From the NCBI RefSeq assembly GCF_016925535.1, contig NZ_CP070496.1:3820257-3884256 (forward strand): a DNA stretch of 64,000 bases, written 5' to 3'. How positions within the stretch are numbered: the first letter of the stretch is position 1; the number at the start of each line of letters is the position of its first letter. The stretch is from Natronoglycomyces albus. Its GTDB lineage: Bacteria; Actinomycetota; Actinomycetes; Mycobacteriales; Micromonosporaceae. Below the pieces are notes generated by a model. The model was not told the DNA's origin. It did no database searches and worked only from the letters and a program-made list of their open reading frames with translations. Positions 8,002 to 17,142 of the stretch are shown here, piece by piece. The translations under genes were made by a program, and so were the position numbers.

Positions 8002-8016
8002 AAGGAAACTTTCCTT
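8002..8016. promoter_or_regulatory. Palindromic operator-like site upstream of the chitinase gene
   Basis: AAGGAAA-C-TTTCCTT is a perfect 7-bp inverted repeat 18 bases upstream of the chitinase start codon. It contains GAAACTTTC, which resembles the GAAANTTTC elements described upstream of Streptomyces xylanase genes. A substrate-responsive repressor site is a reasonable inference. Confidence 0.4.
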
Positions 8017-8177
8017 ATTGAGGAATATAGATATCCTCTGTGATCTTCACAAGACTTCGCGCGCAATCTGAAACGCGAGTTTCCACTGTTTCGCCACCCA
8101 GCGCCACACACGTCGCCTTTGCCCGTGGACTTCGCAATGCACAAATGCGGCCGACCCCGGCGATTGGCTCTAAAGAA

Positions 8178-8570
8178 CTACTCGCCGGGAAGCACGACGT
8201 ATGGAGTGAGAGCCTCGGCAATGTCGTGGACTTCCGACAGCTCACCGGAGGCAACCGCAAGCGTCAGGTCGACGGCTTCACGGTTAGTCGCGGTGACGGT
8301 CGCACCGTTGAGGCGGAGGAAAGTCACCGTGCCAAGCCAAGCGAGGCGTTTGTTCCCATCCACCAACGGATGGAAGCGCGCAATGGAATGCATGAAAGCC
8401 GCAGCCTTCTCCATTAGCGTCGGATACTGCTCCGCACCGAAGTAGCTGGCAGCAGGACGGTTGCAGGCCGACTCAAGTAGACCAGGGTCTCGGACCAGTG
8501 GCTTCTCATTGAGCGCAAATTCGGCTACGTCCAGCAGCTGCTCAACAGTGAAATGGCGAGTAGACATCAC
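8178..8570 (-). CDS. doc: Doc-family (Fic fold) toxin
   Basis: A 130-residue Doc-type protein. The Fic/Doc signature HPLVDGNKR occupies residues 67-75 with the catalytic His67, Asp71 and Asn73-Lys74-Arg75 in place, and the preceding helix ends in SIARF. Doc of phage P1 phosphorylates elongation factor Tu and arrests translation; by family this is the toxin of a toxin-antitoxin pair. The GTG at 8570 overlaps the antitoxin stop codon by one base (TAGTG), with an in-frame ATG directly behind. Coupling to the upstream antitoxin gene supports the assignment. The antitoxin is of ribbon-helix-helix type rather than the Phd type of P1. Confidence 0.9.
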   Translation of the reverse strand: MMSTRHFTVEQLLDVAEFALNEKPLVRDPGLLESACNRPAASYFGAEQYPTLMEKAAAFMHSIARFHPLVDGNKRLAWLGTVTFLRLNGATVTATNREAVDLTLAVASGELSEVHDIAEALTPYVVLPGE

Positions 8571-8773
8571 TACTTACCAAGCTCGTCAAGAGCCGCACGG
8601 TAGCGCTGCGCTTCCTCACGAGCAATCCGCCGAATCTCGTTGTCCTGCCCGTGCCGGAGCACATACTCTTCGATCGCATTGACAACAAAACTGTTCAGGC
8701 TCCGGTGCTCGATCTCAGCCTGAGCAACAGCCTGAGCTTTCAGTTCATCGGGGATTCGTAGCCTCATGTCCAT
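8570..8773 (-). CDS. Ribbon-helix-helix antitoxin partnered with Doc
   Basis: A small Arc/CopG-like protein (67 residues from the start chosen). The N-terminal strand MRLRIPDELKAQAV is followed by two helices (AEIEHRSLNSFVVNAIEEYV), the classical DNA-binding ribbon-helix-helix, and an Arg/Glu-rich C-terminal helix (RRIAREEAQRYRAALDELGK) likely to embrace the toxin. The frame extends to an ATG at 8800, but the operator repeats occupy that extension, so translation most likely starts at the ATG at 8773 or at 8767, the latter having GGGATGG just ahead. It should neutralise Doc and repress its own operon. Confidence 0.85.
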   Translation of the reverse strand: MDMRLRIPDELKAQAVAQAEIEHRSLNSFVVNAIEEYVLRHGQDNEIRRIAREEAQRYRAALDELGK

Positions 8774-8774
8774 C

Positions 8775-8805
8775 CCATTATGGTACCAATATGGGCCCAT
8801 AATGG
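8775..8805. promoter_or_regulatory. Three helically phased operator repeats of the toxin-antitoxin operon
   Basis: Three 9-bp near-palindromes, CCATTATGG (8775-8783), CCAATATGG (8786-8794) and CCATAATGG (8797-8805), start exactly 11 bases apart, that is, on one face of the helix. They lie immediately upstream of the antitoxin start. Ribbon-helix-helix dimers bind such short repeats cooperatively, so this is the expected autoregulatory operator. Confidence 0.75.
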
Positions 8806-8840
8806 CACCCTTAAAAAGGTGTTCTTCTGTCGGACATGAA

Positions 8841-8873
8841 TGAGGGGCACCGGCAAGCGCCGGTGCCCCCTCA
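8841..8873. terminator. Hairpin terminator after purA
   Basis: GGGGCACCGGC (8844-8854) pairs with GCCGGTGCCCC (8859-8869) around AAGC, extended by TGA/TCA past one bulged C. It lies 10 bases beyond the purA stop codon and separates purA from the toxin-antitoxin operon promoter. Confidence 0.75.
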
Positions 8874-8882
8874 TGTGAAGCT

Positions 8883-10202
<1,320 letters not shown>

Positions 10203-10297
10203 TTACCGCCTAAGCCTAATCGGTCTATTGCGAGGTTGGCAGCACCCACCCCTCCTCTTTGTCAAAGGACTCATCTCACACCGTACTCTGAATAACT

Positions 10298-11155
10298 GTG
10301 GAAGTTACCGTGTTGACGCTGGTAGAGGGCTGTTCGAGTGGCGGGCCCCGTACGCAAGTACTAACGCTTGTCGATGAGCTGAAGGCCCGTGGTGTGAGTG
10401 CCGACACTGTCGAGGCGTCCAATGAGTCCGTCATCGACGAGGTCGTGAAGTCCGGCCGGGCCATTGTCGTGGCCGCCGACACCGACGCCCAGTTGCGGGC
10501 GGTGGTGCACCGCTGCGTGCGCATCCTCGCCCCGCCTCCCAGCAAGCGACCCGACGACCTGCCGAAGGACCGCACGGTTCCGGACCTACCGCCGCTGGGG
10601 GTGCTCGCCTTGGGCGAGACGCCTGGACTGGTGGGCCGCCTGGGCTTGCCCTCGACGCCCGGGGAGGTGGCCGAGGCCATGGTGGCCGGAAACGTCAAGC
10701 GCACCGACTTTTTCCGCCACGACGGTGGCGGCATCACGCTCGATGGGGTCCGCATCGGCGGCGGCGACTACCTGTGGCGCGGAGTGGTCGCCCTGGACGA
10801 CGCGGTGCTCAGCGACGGTAGCGAGCAGATCATCACCTGCGTGGTCGCCAACGCCGACGGGTTTGCCCAGGCAAACGGGATGACGCTAGTCGAGCCCTCC
10901 CCGACCGACGGACAGATGGACGTGGCGGTGGCCGTTCCGGTCGTGGTGCCCGCTCGTTGGGGCATCGGCAAGTTGCGCTTTGGGCGTCCGCGCCAGCGCA
11001 TCGAGGTGCGGCGGGCCCGGGGCCGGGCCGTGCAGGTGGCCCCAAGCGATGACACCAAACTGATCGAAGACGGCATTGTCGAGGACCTCAAGCGCAAACG
11101 CAGCTGGTGGATCGAGCGGGGGGCCGTGGGCTGGTATGTCAGCCCCGCCGCGTAA
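10298..11155 (+). CDS. Degenerate diacylglycerol-kinase-like protein
   Basis: This 285-residue protein shows the pattern of the DAGK/YegS catalytic fold: LGVLALGETPGLVGRLGLPSTPGEVAEAMVAGNVKRTDF aligns with the lipid-kinase block that normally reads PLGTGND followed by an LGLP-type turn. The C-terminal beta-rich half (RRARGRAVQVAPSDDTKLIEDG) fits the second lobe. However, the nucleotide loop GGDGT is replaced (AADTDAQ) and GTGND reads GETPG, so phosphotransfer is doubtful. It begins with GTG at 10298, divergent from purA, where DAGK-annotated genes are often found in related actinobacteria. It may be a binding protein or pseudo-kinase. Confidence 0.55.
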   Translation: MEVTVLTLVEGCSSGGPRTQVLTLVDELKARGVSADTVEASNESVIDEVVKSGRAIVVAADTDAQLRAVVHRCVRILAPPPSKRPDDLPKDRTVPDLPPLGVLALGETPGLVGRLGLPSTPGEVAEAMVAGNVKRTDFFRHDGGGITLDGVRIGGGDYLWRGVVALDDAVLSDGSEQIITCVVANADGFAQANGMTLVEPSPTDGQMDVAVAVPVVVPARWGIGKLRFGRPRQRIEVRRARGRAVQVAPSDDTKLIEDGIVEDLKRKRSWWIERGAVGWYVSPAA

Positions 11156-11533
11156 CCGCCGACGCCTTCATGCACTGTGTAGCGTCTCTAGCTGCTGGAA
11201 CAGCGCCCGAAGTGGCCATAGATCCAGGCTGTCTTATGAGATGTAAGGGACTAAAAGTATCTAAAGTGACGCCTGTCACTTACCCGACGTTACGAAACAA
11301 TTGCGGTGACCGCCATTTAGCAGCCAAATACGCCACAATGGGGAAGGAAGCTTATGCAAAAGGCACCTTCTGGGTTTTCGTGTGGCCCAGGCCAGGTGAT
11401 TTCACCAGTGCGCTTTTGCTTAAGCCTCACGATGACGGCGTAGACCGCACCCTCGTGCCTGAGCAGGGACACACGTTCCTCGCGCGACGGTGCAGGCCCC
11501 AGGGCCGTACGGTCAGCTTGCTGAGGAGGCACT
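11156..11533. other. Intergenic region holding a repeat copy
   Basis: Nearly 380 bases before the EspI-like gene. Apart from the repeat copy at 11347-11430 there is an AT-richer stretch (about 11230-11340) that probably holds the promoter. Frames crossing it have no coding character. Confidence 0.5.
11347..11430. repeat. MITE-like intergenic repeat, short copy
   Basis: About 84 bases bounded by inverted ends: GAAGCTTATGCAAAAGGCAC at the left (11347-11366) and, reversed, GAGGCTTAAGCAAAAGCGCAC at the right (11410-11430), matching nearly throughout. The ends match those of the copies near 28.9, 33.6, 37.7, 44.7 and 55.1 kb. The interior is shortened relative to the other copies and keeps a GGTGATTTCACC palindrome. 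Confidence 0.7.
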
Positions 11534-13414
11534 GTGGAGCACCACCGCCCGGCCGGGCCAGAGGCCCCCACTAGCCACGGCGGCCACGCCCCACGCGCCG
11601 ACGATGAACGGCAGCGAGACGAATCGGGGCGCATCCCCAACTCCGGGTCAGACCATCACAGCGCCCCAGAGACTGCCGCCCCCTTGAGCGCCGGTCCCTT
11701 CTCGACCGAAGCCTTCACCTCCCCGCCCACGGCGGCCCCGCCTGGGAACCAACAGCCGGACGCATCCGAGACCCAAGCGCGCACTCCCTGGCCCTCTGAA
11801 CCCGCTTGGCCAGCCGAAGAGCCCAGAGCATCCCACTCACATCAGGGCACCGAGGGCGGCAATGGTTCCCGGCCAGCGAAGCGAGCCGACCAGGGGCCCA
11901 TGCCGTGGTCGCCCTTCGTCTCGCACGTGGCTCCCGCTGGCCCACCGGCTTCCCTGATCAACGCGCAACCAGCGCCGGCGGCGCAAGAACCTGCGACCGA
12001 CCAGGGGCCGCACACACCGACGTTCCACCGCCAAGAGCCGCACGAGGACGTCATCTCGCCCCCACCGGCCTTCGCCCCAGGAGAAGACCTGCCACCGGTG
12101 GCCACACCAGTGCCGGTCGCGGACCACCGAGTCATAAGCCCGCCGGTGACGGCAGGAGGCGACCCCAGCACCAACACGAACCCACCTCTGGCCGACGGCA
12201 CCGCGTCCGCGCCGCCTCAACCACCCGAGGCCCACACTGTCGCCCCCGCCCAGAGCGAGCCTGTGGCGCCTTCGGGACCCATCGAGCAACAGGGGACCGA
12301 TTTCATGCACTACCCCCCACCGAATCCACACCACAATTCGGGCTATGGACCCGAGGACACCGACGAACACTATGTGGCTCCCCCGCCACCCAGCGGGTCG
12401 CACGTGCCAGCCTGGAATAGCGTCTCCGGGGCCGGGATGGCACCAGGCTCATTCCCCGACGAGCCCGGTGCGCTGGAGCGAATCGGGGTCACCGCCGACG
12501 ACTTCGCCCGCCGCCGGGTCACACCGCCCAGCGGCCCCATCGCGTCGATGGGGCTGCGGGGAGCACTGTGCAAACTGAGCCTGGGGCTGCTGAAGCTGCC
12601 GCCCTCGCGCCGCGAACGAGCCTGGGCGCGGAATGTGGAAATGGTGCGGCGCAACTTTGGCGGCCTGCGGCAAGTCACCGTCGTCAACCCCAAAGGCGGG
12701 GCGGGGAAAACCGTCGCGGTGCTGATGCTGGCCATGACATTCGGACAGCGACGCGGAGGCTACGTCCTGGCCTGGGACAACAACGAAACCCAAGGCACGC
12801 TGGGGATGCGGGCACAGCAGGACTTCCACATCCGAACCGTGCGCGACCTGCTGCGGGACCTCGACCACTTCCAAGGGCCCACCGGCCGCGTGGGCGACCT
12901 GTCGCAATATGTACGCGCGCAAGGCGAAGCCATGTTCGACGTGCTGGCCTCCGATGAGTCGGCCACGGCCGGAGAAATGCTCACGGCCAAGGCCTTCGGC
13001 GAACTGCGAGAAGCGGTCAGCCGCTTCTATAAGCTCATCATCGTCGACACGGGCAACAATGTCCGGGCCGAGAACTGGCAGTCGTCCATCGACGCAACCG
13101 ATCAACTGGTGATCACCATGTCGGCGCGCAACGACTCCGCCGAGACCGCCGCGCGGGCGCTCGACCACCTGGAACAGACCGGAAGGCGGGAGCTGGTGCG
13201 GCAAGCGGTGACGGTCGTGTCAATGCCCGCCCACCGCAAAGATGTCGACCTGCCCGCCGTGCAGCGGCACTTCGCGGCCCGCACACGCGCGGTCATGTTG
13301 GCTCCCTATGAGAAGCTGCTCGATTCGGGGGAGCCCATTCGCTACGACCTGCTGAGCAACGCCTCTCGTCGCGCCTGGCTGCGCATTACAGCGGCGGTGG
13401 CCGAAGGTCTATAA
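11534..13414 (+). CDS. EspI/MinD-like P-loop ATPase with long proline-rich N-terminus
   Basis: A 626-residue protein. Residues 1-330 are Pro/Ala/Ser-rich and disordered (APPGNQQPDASETQ, PPPPSGSHVPAWN). A MinD/ParA-type ATPase domain follows (about 375-626): the Walker A motif VNPKGGAGKT near 385 carries the signature lysine of the deviant motif, DNNETQGTLG is the switch region, and LIIVDTGNN near 507 is Walker B. This plan is that of EspI and related ATPases of mycobacterial ESX type VII secretion systems. The GTG at 11534 has GAGGAGG five bases ahead. No ESX core gene (eccB-E, mycP) lies in the window, so it is an orphan here. A regulatory or coupling role is inferred. Confidence 0.75.
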   Translation: MEHHRPAGPEAPTSHGGHAPRADDERQRDESGRIPNSGSDHHSAPETAAPLSAGPFSTEAFTSPPTAAPPGNQQPDASETQARTPWPSEPAWPAEEPRASHSHQGTEGGNGSRPAKRADQGPMPWSPFVSHVAPAGPPASLINAQPAPAAQEPATDQGPHTPTFHRQEPHEDVISPPPAFAPGEDLPPVATPVPVADHRVISPPVTAGGDPSTNTNPPLADGTASAPPQPPEAHTVAPAQSEPVAPSGPIEQQGTDFMHYPPPNPHHNSGYGPEDTDEHYVAPPPPSGSHVPAWNSVSGAGMAPGSFPDEPGALERIGVTADDFARRRVTPPSGPIASMGLRGALCKLSLGLLKLPPSRRERAWARNVEMVRRNFGGLRQVTVVNPKGGAGKTVAVLMLAMTFGQRRGGYVLAWDNNETQGTLGMRAQQDFHIRTVRDLLRDLDHFQGPTGRVGDLSQYVRAQGEAMFDVLASDESATAGEMLTAKAFGELREAVSRFYKLIIVDTGNNVRAENWQSSIDATDQLVITMSARNDSAETAARALDHLEQTGRRELVRQAVTVVSMPAHRKDVDLPAVQRHFAARTRAVMLAPYEKLLDSGEPIRYDLLSNASRRAWLRITAAVAEGL

Positions 13415-13420
13415 ACGAGG

Positions 13421-13438
13421 CTTTTGCGCAAGCCCCAC
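13421..13438. repeat. Solo end of the MITE-like repeat
   Basis: CTTTTGCGCAAGCCCCAC differs only slightly from the right end of full copies (CTTTTGCATAAGCCTCAC at 33634-33651). It lies directly after the EspI-like stop codon with no rest of an element, so it is either a remnant or a chance match. Confidence 0.4.
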
Positions 13439-13455
13439 TGTTGGCAGACAAGACA

Positions 13456-13496
13456 ATGCGGCCCAACTCCACCTTTACAGTGAAGTTGGGCCGCAT
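13456..13496. terminator. Bidirectional terminator between convergent genes
   Basis: A 17-base arm starting ATGCGGCCCAACT (13456-13472) pairs with 13480-13496 with one mismatch, loop CTTTACA. It lies between the converging EspI-like and DUF3151 genes. Confidence 0.75.
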
Positions 13497-13642
13497 CACG
13501 TCAATCCCTGCTAGGGCAGGGACGTTTCCCCGTACCCCCATTGTTACCGCTGAGTTAACCTGGCAACATCACCCGTCGGAATGATCTTGGGCGACCGTTC
13601 AGGCCAACCTCATCCGCAGGCGTCGGGCCGGGTATGAGTTCG

Positions 13643-14050
13643 CTAGCTCAAAGCGTCGGCGGCGGCCGGGTCGGAGTCGCGCAGGAACTGCGCACACCGG
13701 GCGGCCTCCTTGGACTCGCCGATGGCGGCAGCGGCCTGGCTGAGCCGATACAGCGACTTCAAGAAACCACGGTTGGGCTTGTGTGACCAGGGAATCGGTC
13801 CGTGACCCTTCCATCCGTTGCCGCGCAGTTGATCCAGGCCCCGGTGATAGCCAGTACGGGCGTAGGCATACGCGGCGACGTCGTCACCACGCTCCAGCGC
13901 TTCCTTGGCCAGCCGCGCCCAGGCGGCACAGAAAGTCGGGTATTGACGAATCGTTTCTTCGGGCCCGGACTCGTCGAGCATCGCGCGGGCTTCGCTGTCG
14001 TCAGGCAGCAGCGTTTCGGGAGGCTGAGCCATAAGATTGTGTGCAACCAT
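13643..14050 (-). CDS. DUF3151 family protein
   Basis: A 135-residue cytoplasmic protein of the actinobacterial DUF3151 family: the opening PPETLLPDDSEARAMLD, the central YPTFCAAWARLAKEAL and AYAYARTGYHRGLDQLRGNGWKGHGPIPWSHKPNRGF, and a helical repeat-like C-terminus resembling TPR helices. Function is unknown. It stands alone between a bidirectional terminator and the end of the Mrp operon. An internal ATG six codons in (14032) is an alternative start; neither has a clear ribosome-binding site, so translation may be leaderless. Confidence 0.85.
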   Translation of the reverse strand: MVAHNLMAQPPETLLPDDSEARAMLDESGPEETIRQYPTFCAAWARLAKEALERGDDVAAYAYARTGYHRGLDQLRGNGWKGHGPIPWSHKPNRGFLKSLYRLSQAAAAIGESKEAARCAQFLRDSDPAAADALS

Positions 14051-14136
14051 AAGCTAAGCCTAACCCGGTGAAATTGGTTGGTACACCGGCGGCGCTCACG
14101 GCCACCAGATGGAGACGACCCGCCGGAGACGGTGGC

Positions 14137-14484
14137 CTAGGGACGTTCGTCCTTGTCGTTAAGCTCATCCAAGATCAGCAGATCCGAACGGGCCTGACCG
14201 TCCCGGTAGGCGGCGCGACCGACCATATAGGCAGCCACCGGAGCCGTGGCCAACTGAAAGACGCCCACCAGGACCAAAGTCGTGATGTCCACGGTCGTGC
14301 GCAGGCTCAAGGCACACCCGATCAGAATCAGCAGCAACCCCAAGATCTGTGGTTTTGTCGCCGCGTGCATGCGGGTGAGAAGGTCGGGGAAACGCACCAG
14401 GGCCACGCCTGCGGCCAAACTCAGCAAAGCGCCCAGAAAGATACAGATCGCCGCGATCACATCGAGCACAGCTTCCACGCTCAC
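14137..14484 (-). CDS. mrpG: Mrp Na+/H+ antiporter subunit G
   Basis: A 115-residue membrane protein with three predicted helices (AICIFLGALLSLAAGVALV, ILGLLLILIGCALSL, TLVLVGVFQLATAPVAAYMV). The RFPDLLTRMHAATKPQ loop is the signature of PhaG/MnhG/MrpG. It is the last gene of the operon. The frame runs upstream well into mrpE territory, but the GTG at 14484 overlaps the mrpF stop (GTGA), has GGAAGGAGGA just ahead, and gives the family-standard length. The short polar tail (LLILDELNDKDERP) faces the cytoplasm. Confidence 0.92.
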   Translation of the reverse strand: MSVEAVLDVIAAICIFLGALLSLAAGVALVRFPDLLTRMHAATKPQILGLLLILIGCALSLRTTVDITTLVLVGVFQLATAPVAAYMVGRAAYRDGQARSDLLILDELNDKDERP

Positions 14485-14744
14485 TCCTCCTTCCGGGTCG
14501 CGAACCGCGCCACACCAACGGTGCTGGTGAACCCAAGAATGGACAGCACCACCAGGATCGGCAACGCCGAGGCATCCCGGGTGTAGGCCGCACCGGCGGC
14601 GATGGCGGCCATGATGATCGCCAAGAACACATCGGTGGCCACGATGCGGTCCAAGGTGGCTGGGCCGCGCACGACGCGATACACCGCCATGGCACCGGCG
14701 GCGACCAGGATCGTCGCCACCACAGTTACCGTCAGGGTCGTCAT
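14481..14744 (-). CDS. mrpF: Mrp Na+/H+ antiporter subunit F
   Basis: An 87-residue, three-helix protein. The segment MAVYRVVRGPATLDRIVATDVF is the MrpF signature (RGP-x-x-x-DR), followed by IIMAAIAAGAAYTRD and the third helix LPILVVLSILGFTSTVGVARF. It is a small integral subunit of the hetero-oligomeric Mrp complex. Both ends overlap neighbours by four bases (ATGA with mrpE, GTGA with mrpG), so translation is coupled. Confidence 0.93.
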   Translation of the reverse strand: MTTLTVTVVATILVAAGAMAVYRVVRGPATLDRIVATDVFLAIIMAAIAAGAAYTRDASALPILVVLSILGFTSTVGVARFATRKEE

Positions 14745-15496
14745 GGGGTGACCTCACCGTCCTCGTCAGGTCGTCTCTTCGGCTTGCGTTGGCGGCGCTT
14801 TCGCAGCTGCTCGCGGGAGGGTTTATCCACTTTGCGGCCAGCGGCGGCCTGGGCGCGCAATTGCCGCTTGGCCTTCGACATTGGCCGATGCGGCGGCTCC
14901 GGTTCGGAGGAATCCTCCACCAAGGCCAGTTCGGCATCGGAACCGAGCGCCCGGATGAGTCGTTTCTCCAACCGCAGCACGTTGCGTTTGTACGCCTCGA
15001 CTTCCTCGACGGTTTCGGTGCCAATCATGTGAATGTACAAGACGCCGGTGTCGGGGTCGGCCTCCAAGATGAGGCTGCCTGGAATCAGCGACAGCGCCTC
15101 GGCCACCAAAGTGACATTGAGGTCGGAGACGACTCGCAGCTGCACGGCCACGATCGCCCCCCGGGGCTGCCGTCCGATCCGGAAGGCCAGCCAGCTGATC
15201 TGCGCACTGGCCACCAACAGGTCATAGACGAACTTGACCACGAATTTCGCCATTCCCACCGGTCGGATGCGGCCGTCGAACTTCACCGGCGGCAGCGGCA
15301 AGACCACCAGGATGATGACCGCGACGATCAGTCCGGTGACGAAACTCAAGACCGAGAAGGTGCCCCAGAGAAACACCCACGTCAGCAACAACGCTATGGC
15401 GGCGACAACCCGGTTGCGGAAGTACTCGCGTCTGACCAGCCGTGGCCAGCGCGGTGGCTCGCCGGAGCGGCGCACGTTTGATTGCGGTCGGCTCAT
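14741..15496 (-). CDS. mrpE: Mrp Na+/H+ antiporter subunit E
   Basis: A 251-residue MrpE/MnhE: two N-terminal membrane helices (VVAAIALLLTWVFLWGTF, LIVAVIILVVLPLPPVKF), then the conserved amphipathic part with SLIPGSLILEADPDTGVLYIHMI. The family is usually about 160-180 residues; the extra 60 or more residues here are a basic tail (KAKRQLRAQAAAGRKVDKPS, RKRRQRKPKRRPDEDGE) on the cytoplasmic side, and it has a short basic head. Such tails are known in actinobacterial homologues but have no assigned role. The start ATG overlaps the mrpD stop by four bases. Confidence 0.92.
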   Translation of the reverse strand: MSRPQSNVRRSGEPPRWPRLVRREYFRNRVVAAIALLLTWVFLWGTFSVLSFVTGLIVAVIILVVLPLPPVKFDGRIRPVGMAKFVVKFVYDLLVASAQISWLAFRIGRQPRGAIVAVQLRVVSDLNVTLVAEALSLIPGSLILEADPDTGVLYIHMIGTETVEEVEAYKRNVLRLEKRLIRALGSDAELALVEDSSEPEPPHRPMSKAKRQLRAQAAAGRKVDKPSREQLRKRRQRKPKRRPDEDGEVTP

Positions 15497-17142
15497 GGTG
15501 CCTCCCCCGTGGGTACGCCGTCAGGGAAGACAGCTTCGATATAGGGGGTTCTCTCCAGCAAATCCGTAGCCGATTCCGTGGTCAACTCGAAAAGCGGCCC
15601 GGCAAAGATAGTCAACGCCAAGCTGAAGGCGACCAAGATCAAAGTTGGGATGACCATCAGCTTGGGCAAGATGACCCCGGAGGGGACGCCCTGGATGGCG
15701 GGATCGGCTTTTGTCGCCGTCGCCGCGGAGGGCGCAGCGCTGGTGACCGACGGCTGTGCCGCTTCGCGGACGCGAATCGCCACGCCAGCGCGGTCGATGT
15801 CGCCTACAAGGAGCATATCGGGGTGGGGGCTGCGCCAGAACGCCAAGTTCCAGACTCGGGCGATGGCGTACAAGGTCAGCAGGCTCACCAGCGCCCCGCT
15901 GCCGACGAGGGCATAGGCCAGCGGTGTGCCCACGTCTACGCCCGCTTGCATGAGGCCCACTTTCCCCAGGAAGCCCGAGAAGGGGGGAATGCCCGCCAGG
16001 TTTAGGGCGGGGACGAAGAAGAGGATTGCCAGGACTGGGGAGAGCCGGGCGAGTCCGCCGAGCCGTTCTAGGTTGGTGCTGCCGCCGCGACGTTCGATCA
16101 GTCCCGCTCCCAGGAACAGCGTCGTCTGGATGGTGATGTGGTGCAGCGCGTAGAAGATCGCGCCGGAGAGTCCCGCCACCGTCGCCAGCGCCACGCCGAA
16201 GATCATGTAGCCGATGTGGCTGATGAGGGTGAAGGACAACAGACGTTTGATGTCGGTTTGCGCGACCGCGCCCATGATGCCCACCACCATGGTTAGCCCC
16301 GCCGCCACCATCAAGTAGTTGACGGCTCGATCGTCGGGGAAGAGCAGGGTGTCGGTGCGGATGATCGCGTAGACACCGATCTTGGTCAAGAGACCGGCGA
16401 ACACCGCCGTGACCGGGGCGGGCGCGGTTGGGTAGGAGTCGGGAAGCCAGGCGGACAGGGGGAACACGGCCGCCTTGATGCCAAAGCCCAATAGCAGCAT
16501 GATCTGCAAGAGCAGCCGGAGGTCGTCGGGCAGGTCGTCAAGTCGGTGGGCCAGCTGGGCGAGGTTGAGGGTTCCGGTGGCGGCGTAGATCAAGCCGATG
16601 GCCACGAGAAACACCACTGAGGAGAGGATCGACACGACCGCGTAGGTCGTGCCCGCCCGAATCCGGTTTTCGGTACTGCCCAAGGTCAGCAGGACGAAGC
16701 TCGCCACCAGCAGCACTTCGAAGCCCACATAGAGGTTGAACAGGTCCCCGGAGAGGAACGCGTTGGTGACGCCAGCGGTCAAGACCAGAAACGTCGGGTG
16801 GTAGATCGATAGTGGGGTGCCTTCGTTGCCGTCGGCCATGCCCTGCCCGATGGCGTAGAGCATGACGCACAAGGTCATGGTGGCTGAGACGACCAGCATC
16901 ATGGCCGCCAGCTTGTCGGCCACGAGCACAATGCCCACCGGCGGAGCCCAAGCGCCGATGGCCACCACGGCGGGGCCTTCGGTCCAGGTGTAGACCAGCA
17001 GGATGATCGCGGCCAGGAGTGTCGCGGAGAGCACGACGGTGCTGACGGCCCGCTGGAGGTGCGACCGGCGCGGCACCATGAGCGTCACGGCCGCTCCCAG
17101 CAGCGGCAGCAGCACAGGCAAGGGGACGATGTAGTCGATCAT
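15493..17142 (-). CDS. mrpD: Mrp Na+/H+ antiporter subunit D
   Basis: A 549-residue polytopic protein homologous to NuoM/NuoN of complex I, with about 14 helices forming a proton channel. Visible landmarks are LSIYHPTFLVLTAGVTNAFLSGDLFNLYVGFE (with the key Glu), the PLSAWLPDSYPTAPAPVTAVFAGLLTKIGVYAI block with its broken helix and Lys, and SFTLISHIGYMIFG. A loop near 455-490 (QPSVTSAAPSAATATKADPA) is longer than usual. It overlaps mrpC and mrpE by four bases each. Confidence 0.95.
   Translation of the reverse strand: MIDYIVPLPVLLPLLGAAVTLMVPRRSHLQRAVSTVVLSATLLAAIILLVYTWTEGPAVVAIGAWAPPVGIVLVADKLAAMMLVVSATMTLCVMLYAIGQGMADGNEGTPLSIYHPTFLVLTAGVTNAFLSGDLFNLYVGFEVLLVASFVLLTLGSTENRIRAGTTYAVVSILSSVVFLVAIGLIYAATGTLNLAQLAHRLDDLPDDLRLLLQIMLLLGFGIKAAVFPLSAWLPDSYPTAPAPVTAVFAGLLTKIGVYAIIRTDTLLFPDDRAVNYLMVAAGLTMVVGIMGAVAQTDIKRLLSFTLISHIGYMIFGVALATVAGLSGAIFYALHHITIQTTLFLGAGLIERRGGSTNLERLGGLARLSPVLAILFFVPALNLAGIPPFSGFLGKVGLMQAGVDVGTPLAYALVGSGALVSLLTLYAIARVWNLAFWRSPHPDMLLVGDIDRAGVAIRVREAAQPSVTSAAPSAATATKADPAIQGVPSGVILPKLMVIPTLILVAFSLALTIFAGPLFELTTESATDLLERTPYIEAVFPDGVPTGEAP

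Noticed and set aside
11107-11574. An open frame bridging the DAGK-like and EspI-like genes
   Set aside because: It overlaps both real genes and crosses a repeat copy; the product has no coding character.
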